A stretch of DNA of 7,603 bases from Acidimicrobiia bacterium (GCA_025934385.1 JAICYE010000091.1:1-7603), one strand, 5' to 3'; positions 1 through 5,541 are shown, counted from the stretch's first letter. The notes: generated by a model not told the origin, from the sequence alone. A program made the numbers and translations.

Positions 1-369
1 CGGCGGCCAGCGGAGCGATCGCCCGCCGATGACGTGGAAGTGGAGGTGGTGCACCAGCTGGCCGGCGTCGGCCCCGACATTGGTGACGACCCGGTAGCCG
101 GTCTCGGCGATGCCCTCCTTGGCCGCCACCGCCTTGATGGCGTCGAAGAGGTCGCCGAGCAGCCCGGCCCGGTCCGAGCCGACGTCCTCCACGCTGCCGA
201 GGTGCTCCCGGGGCACGACGAGGACGTGGACCGGTGCGGCAGGGTTGATGTCCCGGAATGCGTATGCGTGCTCGGTTTCCAGCACCGCCGTCGACGGGAC
301 GGACCCGGCGACGATCCGGCAGAAGAGACAGCCCGGGGGTCCGGGGGTGTCCCCCGAAATGTCAGTCAT
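1..369 (-). CDS. HIT-family (HINT-like) nucleotide-binding hydrolase, C-terminus cut by window edge
   Basis: Histidine-triad proteins of the HINT branch hydrolyse nucleoside phosphoramidates and related AMP conjugates in the cytoplasm. The 123 visible residues show the whole fold: an N-terminal CLFC pair (residues 14-17), as in the zinc-binding bacterial HINT type, followed by RIVAG; the FRDINPAAPVHVLVVP strand region; and the catalytic triad in LVHHLHFHVIGGR near the end. The frame runs off the window at RWPP, where relatives usually finish within a few residues, so almost nothing is missing. The ATG at 369 is the natural start, as the family normally begins 10-15 residues before the first cysteine. 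It has no Shine-Dalgarno but a TAGGCT box 7 nt upstream, suggesting a leaderless transcript. It lies 31 nt after the bldD stop. In actinobacteria this gene commonly follows rsmE and precedes phoH/ybeY. The family is certain; the physiological substrate is not. Confidence 0.94.
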   Translation of the reverse strand, partial: MTDISGDTPGPPGCLFCRIVAGSVPSTAVLETEHAYAFRDINPAAPVHVLVVPREHLGSVEDVGSDRAGLLGDLFDAIKAVAAKEGIAETGYRVVTNVGADAGQLVHHLHFHVIGGRSLRWPP

Positions 370-376
370 CGGCCCG

Positions 377-382
377 AGCCTA
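377..382 (-). promoter_or_regulatory. Candidate -10 box (TAGGCT) for a leaderless HIT-gene transcript
   Basis: Read on the minus strand, TAGGCT fits the actinobacterial TANNNT -10 consensus and lies exactly 7 nt before the HIT start codon, so transcription would begin at or next to the ATG. There is no Shine-Dalgarno here, which fits leaderless translation. No convincing -35 hexamer is visible; the best candidate (TTAGCG) is poor. Confidence 0.45.
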
Positions 383-396
383 CCGGCCCGGGCCGG
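383..396. repeat. Perfect 14-bp palindrome CCGGCCCGGGCCGG between bldD and the HIT gene
   Basis: The sequence equals its own reverse complement. It begins 4 nt beyond the bldD stop codon in the direction of transcription and abuts the candidate -10 box of the HIT gene. It could be a U-less terminator stem for bldD, an operator, or chance in GC-rich DNA. No T-tract follows on either strand. Confidence 0.5.
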
Positions 397-400
397 ACCG

Positions 401-886
401 CTAAGCCGGGAGAGCCTGGAGTCCCATCCCCATCAGCCGGCCGCACAGCTCCTCGGGGGTCGTCAGCAGGAAGTAGGCCAGCGCCCGGAGGTCGTCGCCC
501 CGGACGGTCAGGACCCGCCCGTTGAAGTCCTGCCGTTCGGCCTGGATCATCGCCACGAGCCGGGCCAGCGCCAGGGCCTCGGGCTCCCGGCACTCCTGGA
601 GCCGGTTCAGGTCGACGGCGAAGCCCTCCGAGAGGTCCATCGCCCCCGGTTCGGTGAGGTCGACCTCGACCTCCTTCGGGAGAAGCTGCTCGGGCGGCAC
701 GCCGTAGACGTTGGCCAGCCGCATGAGCCGTGGCACCGAGATAACCCGCTCCCCGCGCTCGTAGGCGCCGAGGACCGAGGCCTTGAACTCCTCGTTCGAC
801 ATCGCTTCAACCTCGTGCAGCGACAGGCCCTTTTGCCGCCGGATGGACCGCAGTCGGTCCCCCACACGCTGCGTCGAGATGGCCAC
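401..886 (-). CDS. bldD: BldD-family transcriptional regulator with intact cyclic-di-GMP signature
   Basis: This is a 161-residue DNA-binding regulator resembling Streptomyces BldD (about 167 residues), the developmental repressor that dimerises on cyclic di-GMP. Residues 6-70 form an XRE-type helix-turn-helix: RLRSIRRQKGLSLHEVE, then SVLGAYERGER and a stretch ending YGVPPEQLLP, closely parallel to BldD. After an acidic linker, the C-terminal domain carries R118-Q119-D120, eight residues, then R129-G130-D131-D132, a full match to the BldD c-di-GMP motif RXD-X8-RXXD. The GTG at 886 is chosen because GGAGG lies 6 nt upstream, the length matches the family, and GC3 rises there from about 65% to 89% (counted by hand). 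An in-frame ATG at 1072 would add 62 residues. The gene lies between rsmE and the HIT gene. Family assignment is strong; ligand binding is inferred from the motif. Confidence 0.9.
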   Translation of the reverse strand: MAISTQRVGDRLRSIRRQKGLSLHEVEAMSNEEFKASVLGAYERGERVISVPRLMRLANVYGVPPEQLLPKEVEVDLTEPGAMDLSEGFAVDLNRLQECREPEALALARLVAMIQAERQDFNGRVLTVRGDDLRALAYFLLTTPEELCGRLMGMGLQALPA

Positions 887-892
887 CCGATC

Positions 893-897
893 CCTCC
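893..897 (-). promoter_or_regulatory. Shine-Dalgarno GGAGG deciding the GTG start of bldD
   Basis: GGAGG lies 6 nt before the GTG at 886. It is one of the few strong ribosome-binding sites in the window and, with codon bias and family length, favours GTG 886 over the in-frame ATG at 1072. Confidence 0.75.
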
Positions 898-926
898 AAC
901 TTCCCTCTTCCTGCCCCAGCCCGGAT

Positions 927-937
927 GCCTTCAAGGC
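927..937. repeat. 11-bp inverted repeat GCCTT-C-AAGGC overlapping the bldD -10 box
   Basis: Five-base perfect arms around one central base overlap the 3' part of the proposed TAGCCT box and the expected transcription start. The position suits an operator. It does not resemble the published BldD box, so the binder, if any, is unknown. Confidence 0.35.
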
Positions 938-962
938 TACCTCGCGAACGCGCAAATGTCGA
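934..962 (-). promoter_or_regulatory. Candidate sigma70-type promoter of bldD (TCGACA-N17-TAGCCT)
   Basis: On the minus strand, TCGACA (962-957) differs from TTGACA by one base; after 17 nt comes TAGCCT (939-934), fitting TANNNT. Transcription would start near 927 and give a leader of about 40 nt carrying the Shine-Dalgarno of the GTG 886 start. The local composition is less GC-rich than in the genes, as usual for promoters. Its placement inside the alternative long reading frame is another argument against the ATG 1072 start. Confidence 0.55.
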
Positions 963-978
963 CTCTTCGCGGCATTTG
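953..978. repeat. Inverted repeat CAAATG-N14-CATTTG over the bldD -35 region
   Basis: Perfect 6-bp arms at 953-958 and 973-978 are separated by 14 nt and cover the upstream half of the proposed promoter. A second interleaved pair, CGCGAA/TTCGCG, occupies nearly the same interval. AT-containing arms stand out in this GC-rich DNA and could be a regulator site. The arms are short, so chance is possible. Confidence 0.35.
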
Positions 979-1010
979 ACCACTTTCCGGGCACATTGGC
1001 GGGTTCTTGA

Positions 1011-1036
1011 GGGGTTTCGCCCCGGGTTTCCACCCG
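1011..1036 (-). other. Two abutting small hairpins in the possible long bldD leader
   Basis: On the minus strand CGGGT-GGAA-ACCCG forms a 5-bp stem closed by a GNRA-type GGAA tetraloop, immediately followed by GGGG-CGAAA-CCCC (they share one base). They would be transcribed only from a promoter upstream of about 1040. No known riboswitch class is recognised. They may be a leader structure or a chance product of GC runs. Confidence 0.3.
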
Positions 1037-1212
1037 ACGCTCCAGCTGTGGTGCCTGCACCTCGGTGTCCATCGGTCCCTCCCCAGTCGGCGTGACGTCG
1101 GCGTCGAGAAAGGAATCGGCGGTGGGGGTTGCGCCCGCCCCCGGGCCGCCAAAACGGAGCCACTCTAGTCACCTGGCGTCCCGCCCGCCCGTGCCGTGGG
1201 CTCCTCTCCTCG

Positions 1213-1235
1213 GCGCTCGAGCGCAACGGGTTGCG
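1213..1235. repeat. Overlapping palindromes GCGCTCGAGCGC and CGCAAC-GG-GTTGCG
   Basis: A perfect 12-bp palindrome (1213-1224) overlaps by three bases a second inverted repeat with 6-bp arms and a 2-base centre (1222-1235). Both are exact. They lie in the non-coding interval upstream of bldD and could be operator sites or RNA stems. Confidence 0.5.
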
Positions 1236-1273
1236 GAGCATGCGCCTCTCCGGTCTCCGATCGCAACCGGTGG

Positions 1274-1285
1274 CGGTCCGGACCG
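1274..1285. repeat. Perfect 12-bp palindrome CGGTCCGGACCG
   Basis: An exact self-complementary sequence in the rsmE-bldD interval, one of a cluster of palindromes. No known regulator site is recognised in it. Confidence 0.45.
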
Positions 1286-1324
1286 TGAGCAGGTCGGCAT
1301 CGGCAGCGCCCCCCGCATGGCGCA

Positions 1325-1387
1325 ACCGGTCGCGCCCACGCGACCTCGACGGCCGTCAATACACCGGCCACCGCCACCGGTCGCGCC
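1325..1387. repeat. 12-bp direct repeat ACCGGTCGCGCC, two copies 51 bp apart
   Basis: Identical copies lie at 1325-1336 and 1376-1387, directly after the rsmE stop codon. A related 10-bp repeat CGCAACCGGT occurs at 1262-1271 and 1321-1330. All copies centre on the palindrome ACCGGT. These may be binding sites for one protein or decay from a small duplication. Confidence 0.45.
1328..1345 (-). terminator. Candidate terminator hairpin of the hrcA-dnaJ-rsmE operon
   Basis: GGTCGCG and CGCGACC form a perfect 7-bp GC-rich stem around a 4-nt loop, starting 42 nt past the rsmE stop codon. No U-tract follows, so it would be of the U-less type common in high-GC actinobacteria, or merely an mRNA 3'-end stabiliser. 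Confidence 0.45.
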
Positions 1388-2188
1388 TCACGGCGCCCGG
1401 CGGACGGCCGAGAGGGCCGCTCCGGCGGCCAGGGCGGCCGTCTCGGCCCGCAGGACGTGGGGTCCCAGCCCGAGTCGCCCCCATGGGGCCAGACGGTCCA
1501 CCTCCTCCGCCCTGAACCCGCCCTCCGGGCCCACGACCACGAGGAACTCGCCGCCCGGAGGCGACCCGAGGGCGTCCGCCCCCGCACCGCCCCGTTCGGC
1601 GACCACCAATGCTGGATGGCCGGCCAGTTCGGAGAGCGGCCGCAATTCTTCCACCAGCGGCAACCGAGCCCGGCGGCATTGGCGGGCGGCTTCCCGGGCG
1701 ACCCGCTGCCAGCGTTCGAGCGCTGCCTTGGCCCGGGACGGGTCCGGGCGGACCACCGACCGCTCGGCCAGGACGGGCAGGATCCGGTCGACGCCCAGCT
1801 CGGTCAGCTTCTGGACGACGAGTTCGGGCTTGTCCCCCTTGGTCAGGGCGAACGCCACCGCGAGGCGGGGCCACAGCTCTGGCTCCCGGGCCGGCGGGCC
1901 GGTGGCGTCGAGGTCGACCGCGGCGCTCCCGACCCCGCCGCCACCGCCGGTCGCCCCGACGGTGCCGATCCCGGCGACGCGGTACGGCCGCCAGCGCCCC
2001 GACCCGTCCGCCACCGTCACCGTTTCGCCGACGCGGAGGCGGAGGACCCGGGCGAGGTGGTGGCCGTCGTCGCCGACCACGTCGAGCCCGTCGGTCAGGG
2101 CTGTGGCGGAGTCGACGAAGACGTGGGCCGAGGCCGCGACGTCGGCCGGCCATCCTTCCGGGGGACCCCCCCTGGCCCCCGGGCCCAT
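1388..2188 (-). CDS. rsmE: 16S rRNA (uracil-1498-N3) methyltransferase RsmE
   Basis: RsmE is a SPOUT-class SAM-dependent enzyme that methylates N3 of U1498 in the decoding centre of the 30S subunit. The 266 residues show an N-terminal PUA-like RNA-binding domain (about 20-98, with HHLARVLRLRVGE at 43-55) and the trefoil-knot catalytic domain (about 105-262). Family signatures are KGDK (117-120), QKLTELGVDRILP (126-138), ERSVVR (142-147), REAARQCRRARLP (165-177), VGPEGGF (219-225) and LGPHVLRAETA (241-251); the last two form the SAM-binding knot. The first 20 residues are a Gly/Pro-rich extension, and the glycine run at 80-87 is a loop insertion. The ATG lies 3 nt after the dnaJ stop with no clear Shine-Dalgarno, which implies translational coupling. 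It is the last gene of the hrcA-dnaJ-rsmE operon. Confidence 0.96.
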   Translation of the reverse strand: MGPGARGGPPEGWPADVAASAHVFVDSATALTDGLDVVGDDGHHLARVLRLRVGETVTVADGSGRWRPYRVAGIGTVGATGGGGGVGSAAVDLDATGPPAREPELWPRLAVAFALTKGDKPELVVQKLTELGVDRILPVLAERSVVRPDPSRAKAALERWQRVAREAARQCRRARLPLVEELRPLSELAGHPALVVAERGGAGADALGSPPGGEFLVVVGPEGGFRAEEVDRLAPWGRLGLGPHVLRAETAALAAGAALSAVRRAP

Positions 2189-2191
2189 GGG

Positions 2192-3307
2192 CTACTGGAA
2201 GGCGCTCTTGATCCGGGAGAAGAAGCCCTCCTCGCGAGGGGCGACCTCCTCGCCCCGCAGTTCCGCCAGGCGGCGGACGAGCTGGGCCTCCTCGGCCGAG
2301 AGCTTCTCGGGCACCACGATCTCGACGCTGACGATGAGGTCGCCCCGGCCCCGGCCCCGCAGCGCCGGCACGCCTCGCCCCCGGAGGCGGAACACCCGCC
2401 CGGTCTGCGTTCCGGCGGGGATCAGCAGGTCCTCCTCGCCGTCGAGTGTCTCGATGCGGAGGTGGGCGCCGAGGGCCGCCTGGGTCATCGGGAGCCGGAG
2501 GACGTGGAGAAGATCGTCGCCGTCCCGCTGGAAGCGGGGGTGCGGCCGGACGGCGATCGACACGTAGAGGTCGCCGGGCTCGCCGCCCCGGGGAGCGGCC
2601 GGGCCCCGGCCGGCCAGCCGGAGCCGCTGCCCGTCGTCGATGCCCGCCGGCACCTGGACCTCGACGGTGGCGGGGAGCGTGACGCGCCCGTCGCCCCGGC
2701 AGTCACGGCAGGGCGAGAGGATCTCCCGGCCCGTCCCCCGGCAGGCGCCGCAGGGCGTGGCGGTCATCATCTGGCCGAGGATCGTGCGCCGGACCGTGCG
2801 GACCTCGCCGGCGCCGCCGCACGTGCGGCATGTCGACGGGTGGGTGCCGGGCTCGCAGCCCGAGCCGGAGCAGCGCTCGCACTCCACCGGCATGCGCAGC
2901 TCCACCGGCTTCGTCGCCCCGAAGACCGCCTCCTCGAGGTCGAGGACGACGTGGACCTCGGCGTCGGGACCCCGGGCCGGGCCGGCCGGCCCCCGGCCGC
3001 CGCCGAACCCCCCGCCGAAGAAGGCGTCGAAGAGGTCGGAGACGCCGAAGTCGAACCCCCCCCTCCCCGGGCCGCCGGCACCGGTGCCGACGCCCTCGGC
3101 GCCGTACATGTCGTAGCGGCGGCGCTTCTCGGGATCGCGCAACGTGTCGTAGGCGACCGAGATCTCCTTGAAACGGGCCTCGGCCGCCGGGTCGCCATCG
3201 TTGGCGTCGGGGTGGTACTGGCGGGCGAGGCGCCGGTAGGCCCTCTTGATCTCGTCTTCGCTGGCGCCGCGGTCGACGCCAAGGACCTCGTAGAAGTCGG
3301 CGGGCAT
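2192..3307 (-). CDS. dnaJ: Chaperone DnaJ (hrcA-linked, DnaJ2-type)
   Basis: DnaJ is the Hsp40 co-chaperone that delivers unfolded substrates to DnaK and stimulates its ATPase. The 371-residue protein is a complete type I DnaJ. It has a J domain (about 4-68) with the HPD motif at 32-34 and a Gly/Phe-rich linker (about 71-112). Its zinc-finger domain has four CxxCxGxG repeats starting at C143, C160, C186 and C200, all eight cysteines intact. The C-terminal substrate-binding and dimerisation region (about 212-335) follows. Neither dnaK nor grpE is present in the window; linkage to hrcA rather than dnaK-grpE is typical of the second actinobacterial DnaJ. The ATG lies 7 nt after the hrcA stop and lacks a clear Shine-Dalgarno, so it is probably co-translated from the hrcA mRNA and likely under HrcA control. 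Confidence 0.97.
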   Translation of the reverse strand: MPADFYEVLGVDRGASEDEIKRAYRRLARQYHPDANDGDPAAEARFKEISVAYDTLRDPEKRRRYDMYGAEGVGTGAGGPGRGGFDFGVSDLFDAFFGGGFGGGRGPAGPARGPDAEVHVVLDLEEAVFGATKPVELRMPVECERCSGSGCEPGTHPSTCRTCGGAGEVRTVRRTILGQMMTATPCGACRGTGREILSPCRDCRGDGRVTLPATVEVQVPAGIDDGQRLRLAGRGPAAPRGGEPGDLYVSIAVRPHPRFQRDGDDLLHVLRLPMTQAALGAHLRIETLDGEEDLLIPAGTQTGRVFRLRGRGVPALRGRGRGDLIVSVEIVVPEKLSAEEAQLVRRLAELRGEEVAPREEGFFSRIKSAFQ

Positions 3308-3314
3308 CGTGGGA

Positions 3315-4328
3315 TCAGCCGGGCGGGGAGAGGTGTTCGCCGAGGCGACGGGAGACGGCGGCCACGGCGGCCATGGCCTGGGGATAGTTCATCCGGGTCG
3401 GGCCGAGGATGCCGACGGTGCCGGCGGCCCGGCCCTCGACATCGAAGCGGGCCAGGACGATGGAGCACTCCCGCAGATCCTCCAGCCGGTTCTCCGACCC
3501 GATCCGGACGGTGACCCCCTGGTCGATCAGGTCGCGCACCAGGCTCACCACCAGGTACTGGTGCTCGAGGACCTCGAGGAGCCGGCCGACGGTCTCGCCG
3601 GCGGTGAAGGCCTCGAGGTCGGCGGCGATGCGGCTCGCCCCGCCGACGAAGACCGGCTCGGTCGGGCGCCCCTCGGTGTAGCGGGTGGCGAGGGCGTCGC
3701 GGGCCTGGCCGGCCAGCCGGTCGGTGGCGGCGTCGCCCGTCGGCCGGGGGACGGGCAGGTCGGCCAGCGAGGCGTCGCGCAGCTGGGTCTCGAGGACGAC
3801 GGTGGCGGCGCCGATCCGGCTGTCGTCGACCTCGGCGGCGAGCTCGATGAACTGCCGCTCGACATGCCCGTTGGACAGCACGGCCACCACCAGCAACGAC
3901 GTCTCGTGGAGCCGGACGAGCTGGATGCTGCGGACCCGGGCGGCATCGGGCTGGGGCCCGACCACGACGGCGGCGTGGGCCGTGATGCGGGAGAGGAGGA
4001 GGCTCGTCTCGTGGAGCATGTCCTCCAGCACGTGGTGGGCGGTGGCGAAGAAGCTCGTCACCTCCTGGCGGGCACCGGGTTGCAGCTCCTTGGGGGCGTG
4101 GTGGTCGACGAAGGGCCGGTAGCCCTGGTCGGGCGGCACCCGCCCGGCCGAGGGGTGGGGGGGGGTGACGTACCCCTCCCGCTCGAGCAGAGCCATCTCG
4201 TTGCGGACGGTGGCGCTGGAGACGGCCAGCCCCGTCTCGCGGGCGACCGTGTTCGAGCCGACCGGCTGACCGGTCTCGACGTACTCCTCGATCAGGGCCT
4301 TGAGGATGGCGGCCTTGCGTTCGTCCAT
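3315..4328 (-). CDS. hrcA: Heat-inducible transcription repressor HrcA
   Basis: HrcA represses chaperone genes by binding CIRCE operators and loses activity on heat stress, with GroEL assisting its folding. The 337 residues show an N-terminal winged helix with YVETGQPVGS (16-25) and SSATVRNEM (37-45). The family signature SAGRVPPDQGYRPFVD follows at 60-75, with proline where Thr is usual in VPT. The GAF-like central/C-terminal domain ends with GPTRMNYPQAMAAV (309-322). Length matches the family. The ATG at 4328 leaves a normal N-terminus; a TAAACT box lies 12 nt upstream and there is no Shine-Dalgarno, suggesting a very short leader. It heads the operon with dnaJ (7-nt gap) and rsmE. No full CIRCE is present upstream; see the inverted repeat flanking the -10 box. 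Confidence 0.96.
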   Translation of the reverse strand: MDERKAAILKALIEEYVETGQPVGSNTVARETGLAVSSATVRNEMALLEREGYVTPPHPSAGRVPPDQGYRPFVDHHAPKELQPGARQEVTSFFATAHHVLEDMLHETSLLLSRITAHAAVVVGPQPDAARVRSIQLVRLHETSLLVVAVLSNGHVERQFIELAAEVDDSRIGAATVVLETQLRDASLADLPVPRPTGDAATDRLAGQARDALATRYTEGRPTEPVFVGGASRIAADLEAFTAGETVGRLLEVLEHQYLVVSLVRDLIDQGVTVRIGSENRLEDLRECSIVLARFDVEGRAAGTVGILGPTRMNYPQAMAAVAAVSRRLGEHLSPPG

Positions 4329-4329
4329 A

Positions 4330-4371
4330 GCGCTGCCCGGAGTTTACCGACCGGCCGACGCCCGACAGCAC
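4330..4371. promoter_or_regulatory. hrcA promoter region: TAAACT box flanked by an imperfect inverted repeat
   Basis: On the minus strand TAAACT (4346-4341) fits the TANNNT -10 consensus and lies 12 nt before the hrcA ATG. It sits between two 11-nt arms (4330-4340 and 4361-4371), complementary at 8 of 11 positions, or 10 of 11 counting G-U pairs. This could be an operator for autoregulation. Only a degenerate half-CIRCE (6 of 9 against TTAGCACTC) occurs, within 4365-4373, with no partner half. No good -35 is visible. Confidence 0.4.
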
Positions 4372-4377
4372 CCTCAG

Positions 4378-4403
4378 GGCCCGCTCAGCAGCCGGTTCGG
4401 GCC
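4378..4403 (-). terminator. Weak candidate hairpin after hemW
   Basis: GGCCCG and CGGGCC form a 6-bp stem with a 14-nt loop, beginning 2 nt after the hemW stop codon. There is no U-tract and the loop is long, so it may only modestly separate hemW from hrcA. Confidence 0.25.
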
Positions 4404-4405
4404 GA

Positions 4406-5503
4406 TCAGGAGCCGGATCGGGCCAGGAGCAGCCGGGCCGTGGCCTCGTTGGCCAGGAGCCTCCCGGTCGGCGTGAGGACGACGCGCCTCCCCCGGCGTT
4501 CGGCCAGACCGTCGGTCACCAGCCCGTCCGCCGCCGGACCGGCCGGCACGCCGTGCCGGGTGCGCAGCGCCAGCATGGCCGCCTCCCGCTCACGGTCGGC
4601 GGCGCCGAGGATCTCGTGGCCCGCCTCGGCCGATGCGCCGGACTCGACGAGGGCGATGTAGCGGTCGGGGGTGCGGACGTTCCACCACCGCCGGCCGGCC
4701 GGAGTGTGGCCGTGGGCGGCGCAGCCGACGCCGAGGTACTCGCCCTGGGCCCAGTAGAGGAGATTGTGGCGGCACTCCCCGCCGGGCCGGGCCCAGTTGG
4801 AGATCTCGTACCAGGGCCGGCCGGCGGCGGCGAGGGTGGCGTCGGCGGCCAGGTACCTCTCGGCCTGCTCGTCGTCGTCGGGCCCATCGAACGCGCCGGC
4901 CTCGATCCGCCGGGCCAGGGGCGTGCCGGGCTCGACGGTGAGGGCGTAGGCACTCACGTGGGGCGGGTCGAGGGCCAGGACGGCGTCGAGCGTGGCCCGC
5001 CAGTCGGTCATCGTCTCGCCGGCGGCGCCGTAGATGACGTCGACGTTGATGTTGGTGAGCCCGGCCTGGCGGGCGCCGGCCACGGCCCGCTCGACCCCGG
5101 CCGGGTCGTGGGTGCGGCCGAGGGCGGCCAGGACGTGCGGCGCCATCGACTGCACCCCGAACGACAGCCGGTTCACGCCTCCGGCCTGATAGGCGGCGAG
5201 GAGCTCCGGCGTGACCGTGTCGGGGTTGCATTCCACGGTGACCTCGGCGCCGGCCGCCCGGGGCACGGCGTCGAGGATTGAGATCAGCAGCTCGGCCGGC
5301 AGCAGCGACGGCGTCCCCCCGCCGAAGAAAACGCTGGTGGCCGGGGGGACGGGCTGCGAGTCGCACCGCCGCCGTAGGTCGGTGACGCAGGCGGCGGCGT
5401 AGGCGCCCATCAGGTGGTGGCGGTCGGTCCACGTGGCGAAGTCGCAGTAGTCGCAGCGCCGGGCGCAGAACGGGACGTGGACGTAGACGCCGAAGTCGGC
5501 CAT
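4406..5503 (-). CDS. hemW: Radical SAM heme chaperone HemW
   Basis: HemW is the HemN-like radical SAM protein that binds heme and inserts it into client proteins of the respiratory chain; it is often mislabelled as oxygen-independent coproporphyrinogen III oxidase. The 365 residues begin directly with the radical SAM strand, with the CxxxCxxC iron-sulfur motif at C13, C17 and C20 followed by D-F. HemN proper has an extra cysteine just after, absent here, which favours HemW. Other marks are FFGGGTPSLLP (59-69), ECNPDT (91-96), NRLSFGVQS (111-119), DVIYGAAGET (155-164) and a C-terminal HemW-type winged-helix region. The ATG at 5503 is chosen because the family starts a few residues before YVHVPFC; the frame stays open upstream into the anti-sigma gene. 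It lies 38 nt past the anti-sigma stop. No Shine-Dalgarno is visible, but a TACGCT box is 9 nt upstream. Confidence 0.95.
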   Translation of the reverse strand: MADFGVYVHVPFCARRCDYCDFATWTDRHHLMGAYAAACVTDLRRRCDSQPVPPATSVFFGGGTPSLLPAELLISILDAVPRAAGAEVTVECNPDTVTPELLAAYQAGGVNRLSFGVQSMAPHVLAALGRTHDPAGVERAVAGARQAGLTNINVDVIYGAAGETMTDWRATLDAVLALDPPHVSAYALTVEPGTPLARRIEAGAFDGPDDDEQAERYLAADATLAAAGRPWYEISNWARPGGECRHNLLYWAQGEYLGVGCAAHGHTPAGRRWWNVRTPDRYIALVESGASAEAGHEILGAADREREAAMLALRTRHGVPAGPAADGLVTDGLAERRGRRVVLTPTGRLLANEATARLLLARSGS

Positions 5504-5512
5504 ACGCCCGGC

Positions 5513-5518
5513 AGCGTA
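5513..5518 (-). promoter_or_regulatory. Candidate -10 box (TACGCT) for a near-leaderless hemW transcript
   Basis: TACGCT on the minus strand fits TANNNT and lies 9 nt before the hemW ATG. No Shine-Dalgarno is present and no -35 is recognisable. It would let hemW be transcribed independently of the sigma/anti-sigma pair. Confidence 0.4.
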
Positions 5519-5541
5519 CGGCCCCCGGGGCGGCCGGCGGG

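Larger units (their letters stand above)
887..1387. other. 500-nt gene-free region between rsmE and bldD
   Basis: No convincing protein is encoded here: the open frames on both strands are arginine/proline-rich and lack recognisable motifs. The part near bldD (927-980) holds a promoter and short inverted repeats. The middle holds a strong Shine-Dalgarno (1078-1082) before an in-frame ATG at 1072, two small hairpins (1011-1036) and a TAGAGT box (near 1165 on the minus strand) without a clear -35. The rsmE-proximal part (1213-1387) is unusually dense in palindromes and short direct repeats. No tRNA- or rRNA-like sequence was seen. Confidence 0.6.

Noticed and set aside
1160..1180. BldD box around AGTCACCTGGCGT near the TAGAGT box
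   Set aside because: The TCAC/GTNA-like halves match only in part and the central bases deviate from the consensus as I recall it. Too weak to annotate without a motif score.
807..1325. Minus-strand open frame of 172 codons between rsmE and bldD
   Set aside because: Arg/Gly-rich translation with no recognisable fold. It overlaps the bldD coding region out of frame and the palindrome-rich non-coding stretch.
4362..4391. CIRCE operator upstream of hrcA
   Set aside because: Only one degenerate half (6 of 9 bases) is present. The position expected for the second half does not match.
1065..4661. Very long plus-strand open frames (up to about 685 codons) across rsmE, dnaJ and hrcA
   Set aside because: They are antisense shadows of GC-rich genes: low-complexity Arg/Pro/Gly/Ala-rich translations without motifs, opposite to genes with clear family signatures.
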